A stretch of 7,214 bases of DNA from Anaerolineales bacterium (GTDB lineage Bacteria > Chloroflexota > Anaerolineae > Anaerolineales > Villigracilaceae): NCBI GenBank assembly GCA_029933275.1, contig JAOZOM010000088.1:1-7214 (forward strand), given 5' to 3'. Numbering within the stretch: position 1 is the first letter of the stretch; each line of letters begins with the position of its first letter. The notes below the pieces were generated by a model. That model made no database searches. It was given only the letters and a program-made list of their open reading frames with translations, and was not told where the DNA came from. Shown piece after piece: positions 1 to 6,219 of this stretch. Position numbers and translations under genes: made by a program.

Positions 1-2
1 AA

Positions 3-2291
3 TACCATCCGCACGGCGACTCGGCGGTTTACGAATCAATGGCGCGTATGGCGCAAGATTTCTCCCTCCGCTATATGCTCGTGGACGGACAGGGCAACTT
101 TGGCTCGATTGACGGCGATTCTCCCGCTGCGATGCGTTATACCGAAGCTCGCATGGGCAAACTTGCCGAAGAGATGCTGATTGATATAGAGAAAGAAACG
201 GTTGATTTTGCGCCTAATTTTGACGATTCTCTTCAGGAACCAACTGTTTTACCCTCCCGTTTGCCCAACCTTCTGCTCAACGGCTCTTCGGGCATTGCGG
301 TTGGCATGGCGACCAATATCCCGCCGCATAATTTGGGCGAGTTGACTAATGCTCTCCTCTACATGCTTGATCATTACGATGATGTAGACGAGATCGGCGT
401 TGAAAAATTAATGGAATTTATTCAAGGTCCCGATTTTCCCACCGGCGGGATCATTGTCGGAAGGGAGGGGATTGTCCAAGCCTACAGCACGGGGAAAGGG
501 CGCGTGATTATGCGTGGATTAGCGCATGTTGAAGAGATGCGTGCGAATCGCTACAAAATCGTCGTGACTGAAATCCCGTATCAGATTAATAAAACCACGC
601 TGATCGAACGTATTGCGAGCTTGGCGCGTAGCAAAAAAATCGATTCCATATCTGACTTGCGCGATGAATCCGATCGAAGCGGCATGAGCATTGTTATCGA
701 ACTCAAGCGCGGTTCTCAACCGAAGAAAGTGTTGAATCAGCTCTACAAATACACTACGCTCCAATCCACTTTTGGCGTGCAGATGTTGGCTTTGGTCAAA
801 AATGAACCGAAACTACTCTCTTTAAAACGAGCTTTACTACATTTCATCGAGCATCGTCGTGAAGTAATCACACGCCGCACAGAACACGACTTGCGAAAAG
901 CCCGCGCTCGCGCTCATATTTTAGATGGTCTCATGATCGCTCTCGATAATATCGACGCAGTCATCGAAACTATTCGCGCTTCTGCGGATGTGGCTGTTGC
1001 CAAAGAAAACTTGATGAAACGCTTCAAATTGAGCGAAATCCAATCTCAGGCTATATTGGATATGCAATTGCGTCGTTTAGCTGCTCTGGAACGCTGGAAA
1101 ATCGAAGAAGAGCATAAAGAAATCATGACGAAGATTGCCTATTATGAAGATTTGCTCTCTGACGTGAAGAAAATTTTAGAAATTATCAAAGAAGATTTGA
1201 TTGAACTTGCCAAAAAATATGGTGATAATCGCCGCACTCAAATAGCGGCAAACGCCAGTGGCGACTTGAACGAAGAAGACCTCGTAGAAGATGAAGCCGT
1301 CTTGGTGACGATTACCGAGCGCGGCTATATCAAACGCGTTGTCGCGAAAACCTTCCGCACGCAGGGACGGGGCGGCCGCGGCGTCAAAGGGCATACCACG
1401 CGCGAAGAAGATGAAGTGATTATGATGATTCCAGCCCGAACGTTGAATACAATTCTCTTCTTTACGGACAAAGGAAAAGTTTACTCCGAGAAAACGTACC
1501 AGATTCCGGAGGCAAGCCGAGTTGGGAAGGGAATCCCCATTGTCAACATCCTTGACCTCGATGCTGATGAAAAAATCACAGCAGCGATTCCAGTTCCCGA
1601 TTTCAAAGCTGCATCCTATTGCACATTAGCGACGATTAAAGGGCGCATCAAACGTGTTGAACTTTCACAATTTGCTGCTGTACGTCCCTCCGGTTTAATC
1701 GCGATGGGATTGAACGATGATGACAAACTCGGTTGGGCACGACTCACCAGTGGCAAAGACGATATTATCCTCGTTACCGAGCAGGGAAAAGCTCTCCGCT
1801 ACTCAGAGACTAAAGTGCGCTTTATGGGGCGACCCGCGGCGGGCGTGATTGGTATCCGCCTCGCGCCGGGCGATAAAATGACCACAATGGATGTCGTTGA
1901 ATCCGGTGGAAGATTGCTCACTGTGACGGAAACGGGCATCGGAAAACAGACCCCACTCGAAGAATACTCCCCCAAAGGGCGTGCCACACAAGGCGTTTTG
2001 ACGATGGATAAAAAGGCGATTGATGAAATCGGAAAAATTATTGCAGCGCGTGTTGTTCAGCAAGAGGATCACCTAACGTTGATGTCTACCGCTGGTGTGA
2101 TTATCCGTCTAAAGGTCAAAGATGTGAAGACAGCCGGACGCGCTACGCGCGGCGTTCATCTGATGCGTACCCGCGAAGGTGATACAGTCGCCGCGGTGGC
2201 ACGTATCGCCGCCGCAGATTTGAAGCAGATTGGCGCAGAAATAGAGACCGAAAGCGATACTCCCGAAGACGGGCAAAAAGAGTTACTCTAA
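3..2291 (+). CDS. gyrA: DNA gyrase subunit A, 5'-truncated by the window edge
   Basis: GyrA is the DNA-cleaving and rejoining subunit of gyrase (A2B2), which introduces negative supercoils using ATP hydrolysed by GyrB. The frame is open from base 3, so the ATG at 39 is internal. 762 residues are visible and about 76 N-terminal ones are missing by comparison with E. coli GyrA. The fragment opens in the quinolone-resistance region with YHPHGDSAVYE; the E. coli S83 position is Ser (21-23) and the D87 position is Glu (33-35), a common wild-type state. The active-site tyrosine is in AAMRYTEARM (codon 138-140). Further family motifs are NGSSGIAVGMATNIPPHNL, GPDFPTGG, EIPYQINK and LRDESDRSGM. The GyrA box QGRGGRG (1362-1382) in the C-terminal beta-pinwheel marks this as gyrase rather than topoisomerase IV. 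The protein ends in an acidic tail. The long insertion near the end of the E. coli breakage-reunion domain appears to be absent. The gene converges on the birA end of the rho operon. Confidence 0.98.
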   Translation, partial: YHPHGDSAVYESMARMAQDFSLRYMLVDGQGNFGSIDGDSPAAMRYTEARMGKLAEEMLIDIEKETVDFAPNFDDSLQEPTVLPSRLPNLLLNGSSGIAVGMATNIPPHNLGELTNALLYMLDHYDDVDEIGVEKLMEFIQGPDFPTGGIIVGREGIVQAYSTGKGRVIMRGLAHVEEMRANRYKIVVTEIPYQINKTTLIERIASLARSKKIDSISDLRDESDRSGMSIVIELKRGSQPKKVLNQLYKYTTLQSTFGVQMLALVKNEPKLLSLKRALLHFIEHRREVITRRTEHDLRKARARAHILDGLMIALDNIDAVIETIRASADVAVAKENLMKRFKLSEIQSQAILDMQLRRLAALERWKIEEEHKEIMTKIAYYEDLLSDVKKILEIIKEDLIELAKKYGDNRRTQIAANASGDLNEEDLVEDEAVLVTITERGYIKRVVAKTFRTQGRGGRGVKGHTTREEDEVIMMIPARTLNTILFFTDKGKVYSEKTYQIPEASRVGKGIPIVNILDLDADEKITAAIPVPDFKAASYCTLATIKGRIKRVELSQFAAVRPSGLIAMGLNDDDKLGWARLTSGKDDIILVTEQGKALRYSETKVRFMGRPAAGVIGIRLAPGDKMTTMDVVESGGRLLTVTETGIGKQTPLEEYSPKGRATQGVLTMDKKAIDEIGKIIAARVVQQEDHLTLMSTAGVIIRLKVKDVKTAGRATRGVHLMRTREGDTVAAVARIAAADLKQIGAEIETESDTPEDGQKELL

Positions 2292-2330
2292 AAAAACATT
2301 TTGATTCCTGAACTCTCGTTAAAAAATAAC

Positions 2331-2358
2331 AAAAGCCGTGCTAATTAGCACGGCTTTT
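2331..2358. terminator. Bidirectional intrinsic terminator between gyrA and the rho operon
   Basis: This is a perfect 28-bp palindrome whose half-site is TTAGCACGGCTTTT. It folds into a stem GCCGTGC/GCACGGC closed by a short AT-rich loop, and runs of T follow the stem in both directions. On the plus strand it lies 39 bases after the gyrA stop. On the minus strand it lies 25 bases after the stop of the small membrane protein gene, and the T-run there continues as TTTTGTTATTTTTT. The position between convergent genes and the symmetric T-tracts support termination of both transcripts. Confidence 0.9.
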
Positions 2359-2383
2359 CTCTTGGGAAACCATAATTCAAATT

Positions 2384-2626
2384 TTAAAAAAGAGATAAAC
2401 TCCCTGTTACAAGTAAACACATCGAACCAATCAGACAAACTGCCATAAAGAGCAACGCCACAATTAAAAAACGCTGCATGGAGGTCATGCTGGTTATTGG
2501 CTTCAGAAAGGCAAAATAATTCGTTTTAGGTTTTTCTTCCTCTTCCTCATCTTCAAGGAAATCCGGAATTTCGTCCTCTTCAAAATAAGGAGATGCTTCG
2601 GCATCTTCACGCAAATTATCTAACAT
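2384..2626 (-). CDS. Small acidic single-pass membrane protein, function unknown
   Basis: I do not recognise this 80-residue protein. Residues 1-33 are strongly acidic, with a run of six Glu/Asp around 26-31 (EDEEEEE) and no other obvious motif. A short linker follows (KPKTNYFAFLKPITSMTSM), then one hydrophobic segment at about 52-75 (FLIVALLFMAVCLIGSMCLLVTG). Basic residues K33, K35, K42 and R52 lie just before the helix, so by the positive-inside rule the acidic head should face the cytoplasm. No signal-peptidase site is evident. A good Shine-Dalgarno sequence (GAGGTGAG) lies directly after the birA stop, 11 bases upstream, so the gene is the last of the rho operon and is probably translated by coupling. 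The reading frame is well supported by the ribosome binding site and by the amino-acid pattern, but the role is open. Confidence 0.8.
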   Translation of the reverse strand: MLDNLREDAEASPYFEEDEIPDFLEDEEEEEKPKTNYFAFLKPITSMTSMQRFLIVALLFMAVCLIGSMCLLVTGSLSLF

Positions 2627-2628
2627 AA

Positions 2629-2636
2629 CTCACCTC
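2629..2636 (-). promoter_or_regulatory. Shine-Dalgarno site of the small membrane protein gene
   Basis: Read on the minus strand, the stop TGA of birA (2640-2638) is followed by A, then GAGGTGAG, TT and ATG. The GAGG core sits six bases before the start codon. It is the clearest ribosome binding site in the operon, and it fixes the ATG at 2626-2624 as the start. Confidence 0.8.
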
Positions 2637-2637
2637 T

Positions 2638-3426
2638 TCACTCGTTTTTTCTGCTATATGATACCCGCATCGGGCGCAAATGAACATCCCCAAAATGGAG
2701 GGATGCTAAAGTATCGAGATGCAAACTTCCATCCGGATTAATGCCTAAAATTTTCCCGTGGATGACTTGCCCGTCTCCGCGCGCGACCTCTACTTGCTTG
2801 CCGCGAAAAGCCAGATTTGCATCCCAAGCTGCTACCATTTCCCCGCTTCCCAAAAGCGGACGTAGCTCAATCAGCTTACTCAACATCCCGTGCAAAACTT
2901 CAACGCGGTCTACCTTTTTGCCAAGCGCATCTTCTAAACTTGTGGCGGGGAAATCCACATTCTTCGGAACAGCCTCTTTGCAGATATTGATTCCAATCCC
3001 CAAGACGATGCCCTGAATCTCTTCGCCGAGCCAACTGCTCTCGACTAAAATCCCAGCCAATTTTTTGCCATTGACTAGCACATCGTTGGGCCATTTGATC
3101 TCGGCTTTTAGGGCGTATTTCTCTGTTAGGGTGTTAACAAGAGCTAATGCGCCGAGTCCGGTAAATAGGGAGATGTTTTTCTTCTCTCTACTCTTTGGGA
3201 GGAGTAGCAAGCTCAGAGCAAGCGCGGAATCGGGCGGGGTTTGCCAAATCCGCCCATTTCTGCCGCGTCCTGATGACTGTGAATTAGCGATGACGAGAGA
3301 AAAATCTCGCCCTTCTCCTTCAATCCATTTTAAGGCAATATCGTTGGTCGATCCGACTTCTTCGAGATAGCGCAAACCGCCCAGAGGAAGGTCTTGCAGG
3401 GCGGTTTGGAGGGTTTCTATATTCAT
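2638..3426 (-). CDS. birA: Biotin--[biotin carboxyl-carrier protein] ligase, monofunctional
   Basis: This enzyme makes biotinyl-5'-AMP from biotin and ATP and transfers biotin to a lysine of biotin-dependent enzymes such as the acetyl-CoA carboxylase carrier protein. The 262-residue protein shows the class signatures in order: the adenylate-binding loop SSGRGRNGR (51-59), KWPNDV (111-116), KKLAGILVE (121-129, with K122 matching catalytic K183 of E. coli BirA) and GIGIN (143-147). A small SH3-like C-terminal domain spans about 205-253. The N-terminal winged helix of E. coli BirA is missing, so this is a class I ligase that should not repress biotin genes by itself. The start ATG lies only 3 bases after the peptidase stop codon and has no clear Shine-Dalgarno site, which points to translational coupling. 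The stop TGA abuts the ribosome binding site of the next gene. birA is the third gene of the rho operon. Confidence 0.95.
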   Translation of the reverse strand: MNIETLQTALQDLPLGGLRYLEEVGSTNDIALKWIEGEGRDFSLVIANSQSSGRGRNGRIWQTPPDSALALSLLLLPKSREKKNISLFTGLGALALVNTLTEKYALKAEIKWPNDVLVNGKKLAGILVESSWLGEEIQGIVLGIGINICKEAVPKNVDFPATSLEDALGKKVDRVEVLHGMLSKLIELRPLLGSGEMVAAWDANLAFRGKQVEVARGDGQVIHGKILGINPDGSLHLDTLASLHFGDVHLRPMRVSYSRKNE

Positions 3427-3429
3427 ATT

Positions 3430-4491
3430 TTAGGGTAACCAACGCCAGGGGTTTTCAAAACCGCCGTTGTGACGAATTTCAAAATGGAGATGTGCGCCGA
3501 AGGAGTTGCCGGTATTGCCCGCTAAGCCAATCATTTGACCAACGTAAACGCTTTGGCAAGTGCTGACATTGATTTGACTCAAGTGGGCGTAAAGCGTGGC
3601 GAAGCCGTTGCCATGATCGATGGCGATGACGTTGCCGTAGCCGTAGTTATAGCCGCCTTGTGCCATTGTGACCACGCCGCTATCGGATGCATAAATTGCC
3701 GCGCCTTCGTTTGCGGCGATGTCTATGCCGAGATGCCCCGACCAAAAATCGTTGCCGGAGAGATAGTGGTTTGCGGCGGGCCAGACAAAATAGCCGGTTC
3801 CAACCGCACCTGGAGGACAACTGCTCCCTGAGACATTTGATGTGCCGGAGCTACCGCTTGCTTCAACGGGAATAACCCATTGAATAAATTCACGCGAGCC
3901 GCCTGGAACCATGACCATATCACCGGTTTTAAATGTTGGGTTGGTTAGGTCTATATTATTACCGGAGAAGTTGAGAATATCATCAGCATTGGCATCGAAT
4001 TTATCAGAGACGCTTTCAATGGTGTCACCTTCTTCCCATTTATAGTAAATGCCGTCTACGGGCGGGATATTGAGTTCTTGTCCTACGCGTAGACTATCCG
4101 GACTATCTTCGAGGGTGTCGTAATTTGCCCAGAGCAGGGTTTCCGGTTCTATATCAAATTCTGTAGAGATGCTAAAAGTGGAATCGCCGCGCACAACTGT
4201 ATATTTCTTTATTTCGTAATTGGGGCGGTCTTCTGGGATATGTGTTTTGAGGGCAATCTGACGGCGAATCGCATCAGAAGTTTCTTTTTCGGCGGAGATA
4301 TTATCTGCGGGTTGAGGTGAGGTGACAGAACTGCCGCTTATTGGGGTTAGCGTGGCTTCAACTACAATTGGTGTTCCTGTTTTAGCAAAAGCATCTTTAT
4401 TTGTGTAGGCAACATAAAGAATGCCTCCGACAAGAAGAAAGGTAACGAACCAGCTAAGGAACGAAAAGAGATTTTTTTTTATAAAATTCAT
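3430..4491 (-). CDS. Membrane-anchored LysM / M23 family peptidoglycan endopeptidase
   Basis: This is a predicted extracytoplasmic zinc metallopeptidase that cuts peptidoglycan cross-bridges or stem peptides. Of 353 residues, about 8-29 form a hydrophobic signal anchor after a basic start (MNFIKK). An AFA|K site at 34-37 would also allow cleavage as a signal peptide. A Ser/Thr/Pro-rich linker follows, then two LysM-like cell-wall-binding modules at about 96-142 (YTVVRGDSTFSISTEF to LRVGQELNIPP) and 149-196 (YKWEEGDTIESVSDKF to GDMVMVPGG). The C-terminal M23 (lysostaphin/LytM-type) domain covers about 236-353. Predicted zinc ligands are H253 and D257 (SGHLGIDIA) and H336 (GAHLHFE). H303 (YAHL) and H334 match the catalytic histidines of LytM, so the enzyme looks active rather than degenerate. 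C225 and C312 could form a disulfide. The second LysM is the more divergent. The gene starts 23 bases after rho without a Shine-Dalgarno site. Confidence 0.92.
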   Translation of the reverse strand: MNFIKKNLFSFLSWFVTFLLVGGILYVAYTNKDAFAKTGTPIVVEATLTPISGSSVTSPQPADNISAEKETSDAIRRQIALKTHIPEDRPNYEIKKYTVVRGDSTFSISTEFDIEPETLLWANYDTLEDSPDSLRVGQELNIPPVDGIYYKWEEGDTIESVSDKFDANADDILNFSGNNIDLTNPTFKTGDMVMVPGGSREFIQWVIPVEASGSSGTSNVSGSSCPPGAVGTGYFVWPAANHYLSGNDFWSGHLGIDIAANEGAAIYASDSGVVTMAQGGYNYGYGNVIAIDHGNGFATLYAHLSQINVSTCQSVYVGQMIGLAGNTGNSFGAHLHFEIRHNGGFENPWRWLP

Positions 4492-4514
4492 AGAGGGGGA
4501 TTGAGATGAAGATA

Positions 4515-5795
4515 CTACATTTCCTTTGTAAGTCTATCGAGGAAATCTTCGTTTGTTTGAGCTGTGCGCAAACGTTGGATGATGGCTTCCATCGCTACAC
4601 CTTGTGACATGCCCGCACCTTGCGGAGACGGTGAGGTCATTTGGATATACATGCGGCGCATCAACCAGACTTGTTTGAGTAGGTCAGGACCGAGAAGGAG
4701 ATCTTCGCGGCGGGTAGATGAGGCATCAATATTGAGTGCGGGGAAGATGCGTCTTTCTTGCAAGCGGCGCGAGAGATGCAGTTCCATATTACCTGTCCCC
4801 TTAAATTCCTCGTATACCACATCGTCGAGTCTGGAGCCGGTATCAACAAGACATGTAGCAATAATGGTTAATGAGCCGCCATCTTCGATATTACGTGCCG
4901 CACCGAAGAAGCGTTTGGGCGGGTAAAGGGCGGAGGGGTCAAGACCGCCGGAGAGCGTTCGCCCGGAGGGATTGACGACTAGGTTATAAGCTCGCGCGAG
5001 GCGAGTGATCGAATCCATGAGGATAACTACATCGCGACCGACTTCGACGAGTCGCTTGGCGCGCTCTAAAGCAATTTCTGCGGTGCGGACGTGGGAGGTA
5101 ACCGGTTCATCAAAAGTAGATGCGATTACCTCTGCATCTACGGAGCGATCCATATCGGTCACTTCTTCCGGGCGTTCACCGATTAGGGCAACCATCAGAT
5201 GCACTTCGGGGTTTTTCTGTGAAATCGCGTTGGCGATATTCTTGAGAATAGTTGTTTTACCCGCTTTAGGCGGCGAGACGATGAGTCCGCGTTGTCCGCG
5301 TCCGATGGGGGCGATTAAGTTGATGAGGCGTGTGGCTAATTCGCGGGGATCATGCTCAAGGTCAAAGCGGCGGTCGGGAAAGACCGGGACAAGACTCTCA
5401 AATTTGGGGCGGCGGCGCGCTTCTTCGGGGTCTATACCGTTGACTGTCTCGACTTTGGTCAAGCCGAAGTGGCGTTCCGATTGGCGAGGTTCACGCACGA
5501 AGCCGACAACCATATCGCCGTTGCGTAAATTATATTTTCGGAGTTGGGCTTGCGAGACGTAAATATCTTGCGAGCCGATGCGGTAGTTATCGGCGCGTAA
5601 GAAGCCGATGCCTTCGCTCATAATTTCAAGGATACCACCGCGAATTTCAAGCCCTTCTTTGCCCGCTTCCGCTTGGCGGATTTCAAGGACGAGTCTTTCC
5701 TTTTTGAGACGGTTGGCACGCGGAATATCGTATTTTTTCGCGATAACGCGCAAGTCGACAAGACGAAGTTTTTCGAGTTCAAGGATAGTTTGCAT
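4515..5795 (-). CDS. rho: Transcription termination factor Rho
   Basis: Rho is a hexameric RNA-dependent ATPase and translocase that ends transcription at C-rich, G-poor sites. The protein has 426 residues (E. coli 419), so it carries no large insertion. Domains in order: N-terminal helical Rho_N (about 1-45); the OB-fold primary RNA site (about 52-118), with GIGFLR and DIYVS (Y79 matches E. coli Y80); and the RecA-like motor. The motor shows Walker A PPKAGKTT (175-182), IGERPEEV (205-212), Walker B VVILMDSITR (256-265), the Q-loop region NPSGRTLSGG (275-284), the R-loop region KGTGNMELHLSRR (332-344) and the arginine finger in STRRED (R362). Two positions are unusual: I63 replaces the aromatic F62 of E. 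coli, and G206 replaces D210. An in-frame TGA three codons before the ATG fixes the start, whose Shine-Dalgarno match is weak (GAG, five bases before). rho is the first gene of the operon, behind a long leader. Confidence 0.98.
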   Translation of the reverse strand: MQTILELEKLRLVDLRVIAKKYDIPRANRLKKERLVLEIRQAEAGKEGLEIRGGILEIMSEGIGFLRADNYRIGSQDIYVSQAQLRKYNLRNGDMVVGFVREPRQSERHFGLTKVETVNGIDPEEARRRPKFESLVPVFPDRRFDLEHDPRELATRLINLIAPIGRGQRGLIVSPPKAGKTTILKNIANAISQKNPEVHLMVALIGERPEEVTDMDRSVDAEVIASTFDEPVTSHVRTAEIALERAKRLVEVGRDVVILMDSITRLARAYNLVVNPSGRTLSGGLDPSALYPPKRFFGAARNIEDGGSLTIIATCLVDTGSRLDDVVYEEFKGTGNMELHLSRRLQERRIFPALNIDASSTRREDLLLGPDLLKQVWLMRRMYIQMTSPSPQGAGMSQGVAMEAIIQRLRTAQTNEDFLDRLTKEM

Positions 5796-5837
5796 AGTTT
5801 CTCAATTCTGATAGGTGGGATTAGAAATAGGAATAGC

Positions 5838-5862
5838 AATGCCCCCCAAGAGCGTGGGCATT
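5838..5862 (-). other. Hairpin in the rho leader, proximal to the start codon
   Basis: Inverted repeat AATGCCC / GGGCATT gives a 7-bp stem with an 11-base loop. The stem can slip because one arm adjoins a run of six C/G. No T-run follows on either strand, so it is not an intrinsic terminator. It lies 42 bases upstream of the rho ATG and could influence Rho loading or translation, but that is inference. Confidence 0.5.
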
Positions 5863-5919
5863 TAGCGATTATTTGGATATAAAAAATGGCGATTTCTCAA
5901 AATAAGGTTGGGGGTTGAG

Positions 5920-5941
5920 CAAGCGGGCAAAACGCCGCTTG
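5920..5941 (-). other. Hairpin in the rho leader, distal
   Basis: Inverted repeat CAAGCGG / CCGCTTG gives a 7-bp GC-rich stem with an 8-base loop. It separates the two C-rich, G-poor runs of the rho leader. No T-tract follows, so it is not a classical terminator. Confidence 0.5.
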
Positions 5942-5989
5942 GGGAATATGTTTTGAATTAATTGTGAAGTGTTTTTGGGGAACAGCAAA

Positions 5990-6018
5990 ATTATAGCATG
6001 TTCAGCGAGGGGACGCAA
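5990..6018 (-). promoter_or_regulatory. Sigma70-type promoter of the rho operon
   Basis: On the minus strand TTGCGT (6018-6013) is followed by exactly 17 bases and then a perfect TATAAT (5995-5990). The -10 box is preceded by TGC, giving an extended -10 (TGCTATAAT) that can make up for the 3/6 match of the -35 box. It lies between the terminator of the propeller gene and rho, as expected for the promoter of the four-gene operon. Predicted start of transcription is near 5983. Confidence 0.75.
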
Positions 6019-6152
6019 GCGAGGATTTTGGTGTTTATCCTCAATCAAAAATCAAAAACTGAATTCATCAATGGGGAAAATATGCGCTACCCGAACCACA
6101 TCTAAGTTTCTGGAAATTAGCGCTTGATTTAGAGAGTAGAGAATTAGAAAAC
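6019..6152. other. Intergenic spacer without a recognisable gene
   Basis: Between the rho promoter and the terminator of the propeller gene the DNA is AT-rich, and I see no gene, RNA gene or repeat beyond a short tandem AATCAAAAATCAAAA near 6043-6057. Only a 35-codon open frame on the plus strand (5998-6105) runs into it, and that has no ribosome binding site. It is part of the 424-base gap between the two genes, whose remainder is listed as leader, promoter and terminator. Confidence 0.6.
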
Positions 6153-6184
6153 AAAAAAGCAGACCAATAATTTTGTTGATCTGC
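6153..6184 (-). terminator. Intrinsic terminator of the beta-propeller gene
   Basis: On the minus strand the stem GCAGATCAA / TTGGTCTGC pairs over 9 bp with one G-T wobble, has an 8-base loop and is followed by TTTTTTG. It begins 35 bases after the TAA of the propeller gene. It separates that gene from the rho promoter, so the two are independent transcription units. Confidence 0.88.
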
Positions 6185-6219
6185 CTTTTGGATTTAGGAG
6201 AGAAGCTAAGTAGTTACTA

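Larger units (their letters stand above)
5796..5983 (-). promoter_or_regulatory. Predicted rho 5' leader, C-rich with two hairpins
   Basis: If transcription starts about seven bases after the TATAAT box, rho has a leader of about 190 nt with no convincing coding content. Its first 43 bases (5983-5941, minus strand) contain 14 C and only 1 G, and a second C-rich run (CTCAACCCCCAACC) lies near 5918-5905. Such C-over-G stretches are what Rho binds. In E. coli, rho is known to be attenuated by Rho in its own leader, and the same arrangement is inferred here. The leader also contains the hairpins at 5920-5941 and 5838-5862. No known riboswitch was recognised. Confidence 0.55.

Noticed and set aside
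21..35. Quinolone-resistance substitutions in gyrA
   Set aside because: The two key positions are Ser and Glu, which is a normal wild-type pair in many bacteria, so no resistance call is justified.
39..41. ATG at 39 as the start of gyrA
   Set aside because: The frame is open back to base 3 and encodes the conserved YHPHGDSAVYE of the quinolone-resistance region, so the true start lies before the window.
3065..3370. 101-codon plus-strand open frame opposite birA
   Set aside because: It lies wholly within the region encoding the conserved biotin-ligase motifs on the other strand and shows no domain of its own.
5005..5562. 185-codon plus-strand open frame opposite rho
   Set aside because: It is antisense to conserved Rho motor motifs, its composition is Arg/Ser-rich as expected of a shadow frame, and no protein family pattern is visible.
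5618..5839. 73-codon minus-strand frame with a TTG start in the rho leader overlapping rho
   Set aside because: Most of it is the rho coding sequence in another frame. The G-run before the TTG lies only two bases away and is more likely part of the hairpin. It was considered as a leader peptide and dropped.
5998..6105. 35-codon plus-strand frame starting ATGTTCAGC opposite the rho promoter
   Set aside because: It has no Shine-Dalgarno sequence, its first codons overlap the promoter of the opposite gene, and the peptide has no recognisable pattern. A small divergent protein cannot be excluded, but nothing supports it.
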